Positions 7,858 through 16,459 of a stretch of DNA of 64,000 bases are shown here, one piece after another. Each line of letters begins with the position of its first letter. Position 1 is the first letter of the stretch. Source of the DNA: Adonisia turfae CCMR0081 (GTDB lineage: Bacteria; Cyanobacteriota; Cyanobacteriia; Phormidesmidales; Phormidesmidaceae); contig NZ_QXHD01000001.1 of NCBI RefSeq assembly GCF_011009555.1, positions 1-64,000 on the forward strand, given 5' to 3'. Under the pieces are notes generated by a model that saw nothing but the letters and a program-made list of their open reading frames with translations, did not search any database and was not told the DNA's origin. A program made the position numbers and the translations under genes.

Positions 7858-8844
7858 TTGGCTATGGCTCGCGATATTCCTGAGCCTACTTTTATTGAAT
7901 TTGGGCAGGTGACCAAGGCACCGGTGCCGGTAGTGGAGGATTTGAGCTGGCAGCGGGTGGTGGAGTTTTTGAGATCGCGCGAGCTATCTACCAATACCCA
8001 CAAAGCCTACGAACGGCAGCTTCAACTCTTCTATGCTTGGACTCAGAAAAAACCCTGGCATGATATCACCCATCGAGATATTGATCGCTACAAACAGCAT
8101 CTCAAGGCACAGCCTAGCAAACGGGGGGGAACACTGGCCCCAACCACGATTAATCAGGCATTAGCTACCTTGAAGAGTTTCTTCAAATGGCTCACGGTCA
8201 AGGACTATATCACCCGTAACCCGACGCTCACCATTGAGTTTTTGAAAGAGCCTGCTAAGCCACCTCGGGATTTAGCGGAAAATCAGGTCAATCAGCTGTT
8301 TGGGGCGTTGGCCTACCGGGGGGATTCCGAGGTGCGCGACCGAGCAATTCTCCAGGTGCTTAGTCATGGATTGCGGGCCAGGGAAGTGTGTGGACTGGAT
8401 ATCAGCGACTATGATGGACGGCGGTTAAGGGTACGCGAGGCTAAATGGGGCAGTGATGGCCTGGTACCGCTAAAACCAGAGGCTATTGTTGCCTTGGATA
8501 TCTATCTGGGGTGGTTGGTACGCAATGGGTTTGCCGTCAGCCAGGAGACTTCCTTATTTATCAGTTTGTCTAACAACAGCCGGGGGCAACGCTTGGGCTA
8601 CAGTGGCATCTATGAGTTGGTCAAGGATTTAGCGGAAGCCAGTGAGCTAGAGGACATTCATCCCCACCGGATGAGACATACGTTTGCCACCTCGCTCGTA
8701 GCCGCTGGTATGAATCCGCTGTTGGCAAAACGGGCTGTCCGCATTCGCTCTGACAAGATTTTTGCTCGTTACAGTGACCGGGCTTTGGATCTCAAAATGG
8801 AAGAGGCCTTTGAAGATCTTTATGGCACACCAGAAGAGGCATAA
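7858..8844 (+). CDS. tyrosine site-specific recombinase (XerC/D-like)
   Basis: A 328-residue recombinase with an SAM-like core-binding domain (about 30-130: SWQRVVEFLRSRELS, YERQLQLFYAWTQ) and a catalytic domain (about 138-320). Catalytic residues visible are Arg173 (SHGLRAREVCGLD), Lys196, the HxxR pair His270/Arg273 (PHRMRHTFAT) and Tyr305 (FARYSD). The His/Trp normally found nine residues before the Tyr is Ile296, a departure from the family consensus. The probable role is resolution of plasmid multimers. An RBS GGGAG precedes the ATG, and a strong hairpin follows the stop. Confidence 0.92.
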   Translation: MAMARDIPEPTFIEFGQVTKAPVPVVEDLSWQRVVEFLRSRELSTNTHKAYERQLQLFYAWTQKKPWHDITHRDIDRYKQHLKAQPSKRGGTLAPTTINQALATLKSFFKWLTVKDYITRNPTLTIEFLKEPAKPPRDLAENQVNQLFGALAYRGDSEVRDRAILQVLSHGLRAREVCGLDISDYDGRRLRVREAKWGSDGLVPLKPEAIVALDIYLGWLVRNGFAVSQETSLFISLSNNSRGQRLGYSGIYELVKDLAEASELEDIHPHRMRHTFATSLVAAGMNPLLAKRAVRIRSDKIFARYSDRALDLKMEEAFEDLYGTPEEA

Positions 8845-8860
8845 TTTATTGAGTTAGCTA

Positions 8861-8886
8861 GGCGGGTCACCTCCCGGTGACCCGCC
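8861..8886. terminator. strong hairpin between convergent genes
   Basis: Perfect 11-bp stem GGCGGGTCACC/GGTGACCCGCC with a TCCC loop, 16 bp after the recombinase stop and upstream (in genome order) of the convergent CAP gene end. There is no U tract. It may be a bidirectional terminator or a recombinase-related site. Confidence 0.6.
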
Positions 8887-8947
8887 CGTCTTCAAAACAA
8901 GCCAGATCAGTCCTTGCCTACCTCACTAGGAACAGGCTAGAGGCTGG

Positions 8948-10249
8948 TTAGAACACTTGCTGTCCGCTAAAGTTACCTGGTGGTGAATACCGACAGACCA
9001 AAATATCGACACCGCTACCTGTCGCCAACCCACAACCGAGCTGTGTTGTATTACGCCAGACCATTTGGCTGTAATGCCCTACATCTTCCCAATCGCCTGT
9101 CGAACTGATATTTGGGAATCGACCGTTTCGGAAAAACCTCTTTTCTGAGCCCCAAGAATTAATCATTTGGTCCAGGCTGAAGGCTCGAGCTGTTCCGCCC
9201 CACAAATTTTCACCCATACCAGAACCTCCCAGTCCATCGGGATGTCGAAGTTGTCCACCGCTCGAAGCTAGCTCATTAGCCCAAGATTGAGCGTTATTAG
9301 CCAACTCATCAGACCAAGTTAATCGTGGAATTTGTACCTCATCTCGGTATTGATTATGTAGATCTAAAAGTTCTTGAGCTTCTGGAGGTAAGGATGCGAG
9401 ATCCTGCCGCAGAGTACGAATCTCAGACTCAATTGATGGCCACGAATCAGGTTCTAAAAAATCATTTATGGCCGTCTGATCAGGATTGATACCCTGGCTC
9501 TGCTGACCCGGTATACCGCTCAAGAACTGATAGATAAAGCTATTGCCTGCTTCTACCCGAACCGTAGCATCTTCAGGAGTCTCTACTAAGACTGCTCCGT
9601 TGACCACGTCAATGACGATCGCATCTTCTCTGTAGCGGGCCTGGTAAAGAATGGCATCTTCAGTAGCTGGTGCTACCCTGACGGACGGACTGCGCTGCTG
9701 AGACAAGTACAAGCTACCTTCTGAAGCCTCGTTAGATGTAGATCTTGTCTTACTTGTCCAGCTCTTGAATCTAGATGGCAAATGAGCGGTTGGTGAAGGA
9801 GCAGGATCGTACTCACACGCCCAGCCATCACGCAGCGATGCAGATTCACGTTGATAACCTACTGTAATAACCCCGTTATCACCACGACAAGCAAACTTAT
9901 ACCTAACAGCACCTCCCTCGACAGATTTTGCCTGTACATAGGGTAGGTCAGGACTGGGTGTACCATTATCTTCGCGTAGAGCAATATGAGCGAAATAGCT
10001 ACCAGCTGCTATCCGCAAATAAGTACGAGAATTTTTTAATTTTTGACCTAGAGCGGGAATTCCGTCTGGTTTAATTGTAATTTTTCTAGAATCACTAACG
10101 TGGTAAATCTCGGCATAGGCTGCTGCTGCAGTACTTTTGAGGGGGAATGCTATCAGTAATAGAACTGTTAGAACGGCTAGTATTGTAATCCTTAGTCTGC
10201 TTGAAGATAACCTTCTTCGGAGGAAGCGCTGAAATATAGCTTTTTTCAC
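8948..10249 (-). CDS. secreted CAP-domain (SCP/PR-1-like) protein
   Basis: A 433-residue exported protein. The N-terminus has a basic region and hydrophobic core (about 18-40, ITILAVLTVLLLIAFPL) ending near an AAA/AYA cleavage site. The middle region (about 45-270) resembles the FecR-like surface domain seen before CAP domains, with VIDVVNGAVLVETPED near 210-225. The C-terminal CAP domain (about 290-433) shows LLDLHNQYRDEV, LTWSDELANNAQSWANEL, GENLW, and the signature GHYSQMVWRNTTQLGCG, covering the CAP His/Glu cavity residues. CAP proteins act outside the cell or in the periplasm, and the substrate is unknown. It begins 72 bp downstream of the CHAT-STAND gene on the same strand and may be its operon partner. 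Confidence 0.9.
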   Translation of the reverse strand: MKKAIFQRFLRRRLSSSRLRITILAVLTVLLLIAFPLKSTAAAAYAEIYHVSDSRKITIKPDGIPALGQKLKNSRTYLRIAAGSYFAHIALREDNGTPSPDLPYVQAKSVEGGAVRYKFACRGDNGVITVGYQRESASLRDGWACEYDPAPSPTAHLPSRFKSWTSKTRSTSNEASEGSLYLSQQRSPSVRVAPATEDAILYQARYREDAIVIDVVNGAVLVETPEDATVRVEAGNSFIYQFLSGIPGQQSQGINPDQTAINDFLEPDSWPSIESEIRTLRQDLASLPPEAQELLDLHNQYRDEVQIPRLTWSDELANNAQSWANELASSGGQLRHPDGLGGSGMGENLWGGTARAFSLDQMINSWGSEKRFFRNGRFPNISSTGDWEDVGHYSQMVWRNTTQLGCGLATGSGVDILVCRYSPPGNFSGQQVF

Positions 10250-10321
10250 TATCCGTTACTCCATAAAAATTTTGACTGAATCAGCACACTTAACCGCAAA
10301 AAGGACGGTCATCGATAGTTA

Positions 10322-13300
10322 CTATTCTGCATTTGGAGCAATGCTTATCACTAGGCGCGAGACTTGACATTGCTCGAACCGATCTAAGATGGCATTATCG
10401 TCTGGAATATTAAATATTTGATTCGTCAGTGTGCTAAATCTCAAATCTTCACAATCTGTGTTTTCATCAAGGTAGCGATCTCGCTCGTCGAGTTTAGGAT
10501 CATTGCTATACCATCCACACTGATTCGCAGTCGCTTCACGCCAAGCCTTGGCAATATCAATTAGGGTCAAGCAAGGAATCTGAGCGGCTTCTGCCTGACT
10601 ATCTAAAAGGCCATTTCCGTCCAAATCCGCTTCGACACCAAATTCTTGCATGAGTATTCTGTAAGTTGTTCGCAAGGCTCCTGGAGGGAACTGGTCTTCA
10701 AAGGAACCTGCCCCTTGCTTTTCGTCACGCAATCCAATGGGCTGGGTGCTTAATTCTACTTCTAATTGGGGTAGCCGATACAGGCGAACCAATCTTGCTA
10801 ATGAGCTTTCAGCCTCACCCGCAAAAGGTTGAATGTCGCTGCGACGTTCAATGATGTCCTGATAAATTTCAGGTTCTTGATCGGCTTTCTCAAGGAGCTT
10901 GATACTTCTTTCCCGCATTTGACGATAATGTTGAAGGGTATTTGTAATATTTGTTTCTGTTTTGTTGTTTTCAAGACCGACTTCGGCAGTCTGTGCTGCC
11001 TTCAACTGCTCAGGAAGTCGGCGCACAATAGCAGCTGCTGTCTTGGGCGTAACTTCCACACCCGCATCAAAGAGCGCTATTTGAAACTGAAGTTGCTGCC
11101 CTCTTCGCCATAAGAATCCGCCTGTAAGAGAGGCAATAACCACCAGTCCTGTAGCAGCAGCTGCCAGCCTGCTTTTCTGCTGTTCGACCTTCTTGGCTCT
11201 ATTTGCTTGTGCTATCGCTTCTTCCTTTGCTTGCACAGCTTTTCTCTCTTGCTCTAATAACTCTTCGAGCTCGTGCAACCGGCTTTGTACACGGCGATCG
11301 CGGGCCTCCGAACTCAGCCTGATAAATGCCTTATCTTCAACGCTCAAATTTTCATGCCGTTGGCTCTGCCATTGTTTTGCCTCTTCCAAAAGAAAGCCGT
11401 CGAGCAGGGCTGTTTCATCCTGTTTGCTTTGCTGCCATTGCCTTTGGCGAAACCGTAAGCCCTCCTGCCAAAGTCGAAACGTGCGATCTTGCTCCAACCA
11501 ACCTCTGAGGCTTTGCCATTCTTTTAGCAGAGTCTCGTGTATGATCTCGACTGTTTCCTCGTTGCGACCCGTCACTACCAATCGAGCTGGCTCACCTGCT
11601 AGCTGTGTTACAAGATCCCAATTTGTTGGGCCAATCTCTGTTCGACTGGCAACTCTGCGGGTATCCTCCGTACCCTCCCCAGGATGGACCAACTGTACAA
11701 AAACTTGCTGGGCTCGTTTTTGATCTACTTCGCTCAACTTCATATAGACGGCATCTGCATGTCTAGCAAGTGCTTTCGCAACGCCTCCAATGCGGACATA
11801 AGCCTGGTAGGTTAATGTTTTGTGTTGCTGCCGCCGCCAAAGTTCAGTGAGGGCAAACTCCAATAGGGGTAAGTTTCCATCCTCCTTACCGACATCGTCC
11901 AAAAGTCGATCAACAAGCCCATCTTCGAATTTCACCTCCCTTAGTTTGGCGGGGCACTCAATGGCTTTTTGAAGCTCTTCCCGATTCATGGGACCTAACT
12001 TGAAATCAGCGCCATGCAGCGCGTCAGCCAATGGCCGGTACGCGTAAGCCTGCCCGCAAAAATCAGCACGCAAAGTTAAAACAACCTTGAAGCCTTCTGC
12101 CCGGTTGAGACCTTCCAAAACCACATCAATGAACTGCTCTCGCTCTGGCTGGTCACACTGCGTATATAATTCCTCAAATTGATCGATTACCAATAAAAGC
12201 TGCTTGCCAGGATATGGCTGCAAAATCTGTGATACTACACTGACAATGCCGCCTTCTCTTATACTTTTTGTCAATTTATTGACTCGCTCATTCTGATCGA
12301 CTAAATCTTTCACTGGATCAAGTCGTTGCGCAAGTTGAACCGCCAATTCAACGAAAGGAGCCTTTTTGGGGCGCAGGGTTTCTATGAACCAGCCATTTGA
12401 CTGCCTTAACCGAGGCAATAGCCCAGCAAACACCAGTGACGACTTTCCGCTACCGGACGACCCAACGACCGCAACTAACGGCAAAGTCTCAACAGCTCGC
12501 ACTAGGCCCTGGCGAATAGAACCGTTTTCCTGCTCACAGTCATCGATAAATGCCTCTCGCCCAAAGAAGAAATCTGCATTGCTCTCCTGAAAGGCAAATA
12601 ATCCTTGGTAAGGACATTCTGGAATTTGAGTGAGAGACGTTGACTCCGTGGGTGGTGAAAGTAGGTTTTCAAGCTGCACCTGTAGTTGCTGAAGACCAGC
12701 AACTTGAGGCTCTAGATATTGAATCAGATCAGTTGGCCTCTGATTTAAGCTGACTCCACTTGCCCTTAAGTGAACTTGATTGATATGTAGCCGATAAACA
12801 AGCTCGTCCAACTGGCTTTCATTAAGCTGCTGTAGCTGATTGAGCAGACTATTTCTATCAACACTTTCAAATTGCGACGGCAGTAGACTTTGAAGTAATT
12901 TAAGAGCTTTTTCTCTAGGGATAATATCATTCTTAAAAGATTCTTTTCTGAGTCGAGCAATTAGGTCTGGATTAGTAAGTATTATTGGCTTCTGATGTTC
13001 TTTGAGATTGATGAGCTGTGTTTTCGCCAGTTCAAGAGCAAAGTTAATGGTTTCGTTTGCTCCCAGTGCATCGTAGAAGGCAACTGAGAATGTAATCGCG
13101 GCGCGATCGCCAATCGAATCGTTCATCGCGATCACATAAGGAACACATCGATTAATTGCTTTAGCCTGAATCTCTGAGTAACAAGCATTTAGCACTACAC
13201 ATTCAAGCCCCCGACTAGCGAATAACTTAAATATTTCTGCTAGTGGCTCGGTGCCTAGAAATTCTGGCTCCCCATTATCACTCTCAAAAACAAGTCCATT

Positions 13301-13519
13301 CACCCCGTCACCGTGCCCACTAAAATGGACAATGTGTGGTTTGAACTCCAGCATGTGTCGATAGAAATCTCTTAAACGAACTGAAACCTTGGCTATGAGT
13401 TCAAATTGAGTTCGGTGAGGCGATCGTTTTAGCCCTTCATCAATTTCTCGAATTTCTTCATCCAGACGGAGTTGGACTGTCCCCCGTGGATTGGCTGTCG
13501 TAACTAAAATTCGCCTCAT
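10322..13519 (-). CDS. CHAT protease - EAD - STAND ATPase fusion
   Basis: A 1065-residue multidomain protein. Residues 1-195 form a CHAT (caspase-like, clan CD) peptidase domain with the catalytic dyad His69 (VHFSGHGDG) and Cys113 (VVLNACYSE). Residues about 203-290 look like an effector-associated death-like domain (LNESQLDELVYRL ... RPTDLIQYLEP). Residues about 300-740 form a STAND-type AAA+ ATPase: FFGREAF box, Walker A VVGSSGSGKSS (352-361), Walker B LLLVIDQFEEL and a downstream sensor/helical region (EIIHETLLKEW). A coiled coil and one membrane segment follow (about 800-820, AAAATGLVVIASLTGGF), then a C-terminal domain with an EF-hand-like loop DLDGNGLLDSQ. It lacks the WD40 repeats common in this class. 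The likely role is ligand-triggered protease activation in self/non-self response. Confidence 0.92.
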   Translation of the reverse strand: MRRILVTTANPRGTVQLRLDEEIREIDEGLKRSPHRTQFELIAKVSVRLRDFYRHMLEFKPHIVHFSGHGDGVNGLVFESDNGEPEFLGTEPLAEIFKLFASRGLECVVLNACYSEIQAKAINRCVPYVIAMNDSIGDRAAITFSVAFYDALGANETINFALELAKTQLINLKEHQKPIILTNPDLIARLRKESFKNDIIPREKALKLLQSLLPSQFESVDRNSLLNQLQQLNESQLDELVYRLHINQVHLRASGVSLNQRPTDLIQYLEPQVAGLQQLQVQLENLLSPPTESTSLTQIPECPYQGLFAFQESNADFFFGREAFIDDCEQENGSIRQGLVRAVETLPLVAVVGSSGSGKSSLVFAGLLPRLRQSNGWFIETLRPKKAPFVELAVQLAQRLDPVKDLVDQNERVNKLTKSIREGGIVSVVSQILQPYPGKQLLLVIDQFEELYTQCDQPEREQFIDVVLEGLNRAEGFKVVLTLRADFCGQAYAYRPLADALHGADFKLGPMNREELQKAIECPAKLREVKFEDGLVDRLLDDVGKEDGNLPLLEFALTELWRRQQHKTLTYQAYVRIGGVAKALARHADAVYMKLSEVDQKRAQQVFVQLVHPGEGTEDTRRVASRTEIGPTNWDLVTQLAGEPARLVVTGRNEETVEIIHETLLKEWQSLRGWLEQDRTFRLWQEGLRFRQRQWQQSKQDETALLDGFLLEEAKQWQSQRHENLSVEDKAFIRLSSEARDRRVQSRLHELEELLEQERKAVQAKEEAIAQANRAKKVEQQKSRLAAAATGLVVIASLTGGFLWRRGQQLQFQIALFDAGVEVTPKTAAAIVRRLPEQLKAAQTAEVGLENNKTETNITNTLQHYRQMRERSIKLLEKADQEPEIYQDIIERRSDIQPFAGEAESSLARLVRLYRLPQLEVELSTQPIGLRDEKQGAGSFEDQFPPGALRTTYRILMQEFGVEADLDGNGLLDSQAEAAQIPCLTLIDIAKAWREATANQCGWYSNDPKLDERDRYLDENTDCEDLRFSTLTNQIFNIPDDNAILDRFEQCQVSRLVISIAPNAE

Positions 13520-13912
13520 TAGCTTACGTCGGGATAGTCGAACTTACCTTCATGGTGGACGAAATCATCATCACCTCGCCGAGTATCCGTAAGTAGTCTC
13601 CATGAGTAGGTATCCAAAATTATGCATGTCATAGAAGATTTTGTGCGAGTTTTTTGTCAAGCCCTCAAGCCTCAAAATGGGGGGCTTTGAGTCCGGTCTC
13701 CCCCAGATGGGGGGACGGAAGGGAGCCTGCAGAAGCTGTGAATATTTACGATCACCTACTTAACTATATGCAAACTATTCTCATCGTAATTTATTCCACT
13801 TGATTGCATCCCGATTATGCAATAGGCAAGAATGCTCAATCCTGGATAATGGCACTAGAGCTAAGTCCCCCGCTAGTCCAACCATAGGTTTTCATGTAAA
13901 TGCCTCTATTCT
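13520..13912. other. intergenic region upstream of the CHAT-STAND gene
   Basis: It should contain the minus-strand promoter of the CHAT-STAND gene. A short GC-rich inverted stretch (CCCCAGATGGGGGG type, about 13675-13720) is visible. A GGACTAGCGGGGGACTTAGC-like segment near 13865-13885 (minus strand) faintly resembles box 1 of the dispersed repeat family. No gene seen. Confidence 0.45.
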
Positions 13913-13947
13913 AAAAAAAGCCTCTAGCTTATGGAACCAGAGGCTAC
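13913..13947 (-). terminator. rho-independent terminator (minus strand)
   Basis: Stem AGCCTCT/AGAGGCT with a 13-base loop. On the minus strand it is followed by a run of seven U. It lies about 65 bp past the stop of the gene ending at 14012. Confidence 0.7.
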
Positions 13948-14011
13948 AAACTTGTGCTCTAACAACTAAATGAGCAAACAAGCTAATGAAGACAAACACA
14001 GCACCAAAAGC

Positions 14012-14566
14012 TTAAGTCGGCGTAGGTAATGCCGAGTCACTCGGTACAAAGATAAACCTTTCGTGTTTTGCTATCTTTGTACCGCATTTCTCACAAATTT
14101 CTTGATCATCTAAATTAATGAAGCGATCCTCGGGAATCGGCCTTTGGATAAACCCTGATCCATCCGGACATAGCAAAACAATACAAGCCTTCTGAGGTTG
14201 TATCCCAATGCGGTTTTCTCCCTGGAGCTGTTTGAGCTTTTCCTCTGCTAGAACAGGAATATGCTCACTCAAGAACGACCTTAGATTGACATCCTCTGAG
14301 AGAAGTTTCTCTCCTTGCAGGGAGTCAACCTGAAATTCATCAATCAATGTCAAAGCTTGTGTGAGTTGCGTATCTCCTTCGGCTTGTTGCCAAATACCAC
14401 TTAATTCAAGAACATCCTTTTCTGTAAGAATGGAGCAGGTCGCTAGCTGATGATAGCGTTGAACCACATTTTTTTGGTCATCAGAAAGATTTAATCGATT
14501 CAACGCAGTTTGTTGCAATTCTGACAAACGCAGAAGATATACATCGTCTAAAGTATTCGGACACAT
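14012..14566 (-). CDS. hypothetical protein with C-terminal CxxC
   Basis: A 184-residue soluble protein of unknown function. Strong RBS AGGAGAG upstream of ATG. Residues 1-120 are predicted helical, with repeated LSELQQTALNRLNLS-type segments. The C-terminal part has PQKACIVLLCPDGSGFIQRPIPEDRFINL, a compact beta-rich module, then CEKCGTK, a possible half zinc ribbon. It is separated from the upstream sigma-factor gene by a 141-bp spacer that contains a large perfect inverted repeat, so it may be under separate or attenuated control. It is probably part of the sigma-factor locus. Confidence 0.7.
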   Translation of the reverse strand: MCPNTLDDVYLLRLSELQQTALNRLNLSDDQKNVVQRYHQLATCSILTEKDVLELSGIWQQAEGDTQLTQALTLIDEFQVDSLQGEKLLSEDVNLRSFLSEHIPVLAEEKLKQLQGENRIGIQPQKACIVLLCPDGSGFIQRPIPEDRFINLDDQEICEKCGTKIAKHERFIFVPSDSALPTPT

Positions 14567-14624
14567 TAGCTGTCTCTCCTGATACTCTTCTCATTTTAAT
14601 TGGCCACTGAAAGTGAAAGATAGT

Positions 14625-14688
14625 CCAAGCAATATCAATATTAAGACCATGGTATACGACCATTTTAGATTAAGTTGATATTGCTTGG
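14625..14688. promoter_or_regulatory. 14-bp inverted repeat between sigma gene and downstream gene
   Basis: Perfect arms CCAAGCAATATCAA (14625-14638) and TTGATATTGCTTGG (14675-14688) separated by 36 bp. They lie between the sigma factor stop and the next gene start on the minus strand. It could be a paired operator or a long-loop hairpin. Confidence 0.55.
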
Positions 14689-14707
14689 TTCTATTACTCA
14701 AACGTTC

Positions 14708-15313
14708 CTAACTCGTACCTTTTTGCTGACCTTCATAATTTTCCCAGAACTTTTCACGCAAGCGCCGTAAAGCTCTTGATTCACGCTGCCTCAGGGCCGG
14801 AATCTTGATAAAGACTTCTGCAACTTCAAGATAGTGCTGTTGGATTTCTTTATAAGAAAACCCACGATAGAACCGGAGATCAAGGATTTCTTGATCCTCT
14901 TTTGATAAAAAAGGTAGTACTGCCTCCAGGACAGTCTTCTGTTCTTCCTCCTCTACTTCAGAAAAGGGATCAGCAGTTTCGGGCAGGTCCTTATTTTTTG
15001 CCTTTAGAAGCCGGTTCCTCTTTTCACCCTTTACCATGTCATACATGATATGAGAGCAAACTTTACGCAGCCATGCCTGCACATTGTCAATTCCCTTTGA
15101 GTTCTTATCAATGTAAGTTAGGCCACGCATCACGGCATCACTAATGAGCTCGTGCGGATTTAAGTTTCGAATATTCAGTTGTTTGCCAACACGTTGCAAG
15201 TAGTTCAGAAAGCTTTTACCTTGAACGTTGGATGGCTCAAGGATATAGCTAACCTCATCAAGAAATTTTGCCTTGAGAGCCTGAACTTTATTAGACTTTT
15301 GGCAATGTGACAT
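14708..15313 (-). CDS. RNA polymerase sigma-70 family factor (short, ECF-like)
   Basis: A 201-residue sigma factor, paralogous to the one at 16460-17059. Residues about 40-100 correspond to region 2 (LNPHELISDAVMRGLTYI, then DNVQAWLRKVCSHIMYDMVK). Residues about 125-195 correspond to region 4, with the helix-turn-helix LSKEDQEILDLRFYRGFSYKEIQQHY and a basic end RESRALRRLREKFW. The linker is acidic (EVEEEEQ). It directs RNA polymerase to a dedicated promoter set, with targets unknown. An RBS GAGGG precedes the start, and a small gene at 15329-15598 ends 15 bp upstream. No anti-sigma factor is recognisable nearby. Confidence 0.88.
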   Translation of the reverse strand: MSHCQKSNKVQALKAKFLDEVSYILEPSNVQGKSFLNYLQRVGKQLNIRNLNPHELISDAVMRGLTYIDKNSKGIDNVQAWLRKVCSHIMYDMVKGEKRNRLLKAKNKDLPETADPFSEVEEEEQKTVLEAVLPFLSKEDQEILDLRFYRGFSYKEIQQHYLEVAEVFIKIPALRQRESRALRRLREKFWENYEGQQKGTS

Positions 15314-15328
15314 TTTGTTCCCTCATTT

Positions 15329-15598
15329 CTAGGTTAGACACTGTGGCGGCCCAGCTGTAATAAGCTGAGACCAAACACTCCAGAAGAATTGTCGTACACT
15401 CGCATTAAGCGAAATGGGATTAGTTTGTAATTGTCGAATTGCAACACCCACAAGGCTAAAAGCTTGTAATGGGATTGCTGGAAACAGAGCAGTGGCTAAT
15501 CTTTGATAATATCTGTACTTCCATAAAGAACGATTCTTGCCAGCTACAAGCGTTTTAGTAACCGACACAACATCATTACGAAAGTTGATCACGCTCAT
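15329..15598 (-). CDS. small hypothetical protein upstream of sigma factor
   Basis: An 89-residue basic protein of unknown function. It has a good RBS (GAGGTAAG) and its stop lies 15 bp before the sigma-factor start, which supports translation in one operon. A moderately hydrophobic stretch (about 35-55, ALFPAIPLQAFSLVGVAI) could be a membrane-associated helix. Its position hints at a sigma-factor regulator, but nothing in the sequence proves it. Confidence 0.55.
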   Translation of the reverse strand: MSVINFRNDVVSVTKTLVAGKNRSLWKYRYYQRLATALFPAIPLQAFSLVGVAIRQLQTNPISLNASVRQFFWSVWSQLITAGPPQCLT

Positions 15599-15855
15599 CT
15601 TTGCTTACCTCTATGCTAAAAAAAGTTCATACGAACGGGGCATGAGTCACTTATTCAAGGCTATTCAGCATCGTTAAAAAACTCTTGCTTAAATAGATGA
15701 ATTATTGGCTCACAGGAAGTAGTCGAAATTGGGGCAAATCTGTGACAGGCAATATCAGAATATTTTGAGAAAAACGGGAATGCAGGGGCTTATGATTCAC
15801 CGGGATGGAAAGAGACAATAAACTAAAGGTAGGCTGGCGTTGAGGTTAAAGACCT

Positions 15856-16068
15856 TTACATCGGAGCAATCACAAGCTTGAGATTATTACGTCCCACTAC
15901 TTGAATATGATCGCCTGGCGAAAAATTGAAATTGACTTGTGAACATGCATGCCAATAAACACCATGAACCTTCACTCGCCATTCTTGATAGGGTTTCAAA
16001 ACTTCATCAACAATTCCTTCGGTGAAGTTTTTCATAGATTGCTTACCGAGAAACACTCCTGGAGACAT
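15856..16068 (-). CDS. small NfeD-like OB-fold protein
   Basis: A 70-residue protein. Residues about 28-68 (VKVHGVYWHACSQ ... FSPGDHIQVVGRNNLKLVI) match the C-terminal OB-fold pattern of NfeD proteins, in which a GxxWxA motif precedes GxxVxVxxxxGLxLxV. Here the domain stands alone without the protease or membrane portions. In NfeD proteins it mediates membrane-protein quality control. The RBS is weak. It lies between the two sigma-factor genes on the same strand. Confidence 0.6.
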   Translation of the reverse strand: MSPGVFLGKQSMKNFTEGIVDEVLKPYQEWRVKVHGVYWHACSQVNFNFSPGDHIQVVGRNNLKLVIAPM

Positions 16069-16459
16069 ACTTGTTATCTATCCAACCTTGTGCTTACATT
16101 AGGAAGTAGGAATTTACTCTCAAATGTGACAGACATATTCTTGTTCTTAAGTACAGAAAACTCCATAAAAAAGGCTGACCAATGGCCAGCCCAATGAGCA
16201 TGAGAGAGTAAGTAAGACAGAAAGTATTAGAACACTCAGCGTGACAGAAGCCACCAATTTACTATGAAGTGACGGCTACATAGAGCTTAGACTTCATAGT
16301 TTTATTTGTTCATAGGCATCACCCCCTTTCTAATCTTGATTTATTTTGCTCAGGTGACTTTTCTTTGGCATTACTCCTGATTCTCTAGCAACTAGTAGAA
16401 CCAAGGCGGGATTTGTGACAGGAGTATGACAATTTTAGTAATGTCAAAACATGTAACAT
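16069..16459. other. intergenic region with hairpin
   Basis: No gene seen. It contains a perfect 10-bp inverted repeat ACTATGAAGT (16261-16270) / ACTTCATAGT (16291-16300) followed by TTTTATTTG on the plus strand, a possible terminator or operator. Confidence 0.45.

Noticed and set aside
11193-11723. Ser/Cys-rich 176-codon plus-strand frame
   Set aside because: It is antisense to the CHAT-STAND gene. Composition is typical of a shadow frame.
13865-13885. Further copy of the dispersed repeat upstream of the CHAT-STAND gene
   Set aside because: Only GGACTAGCGGGGGA is similar and the order of the other boxes does not match. Kept as a note only.
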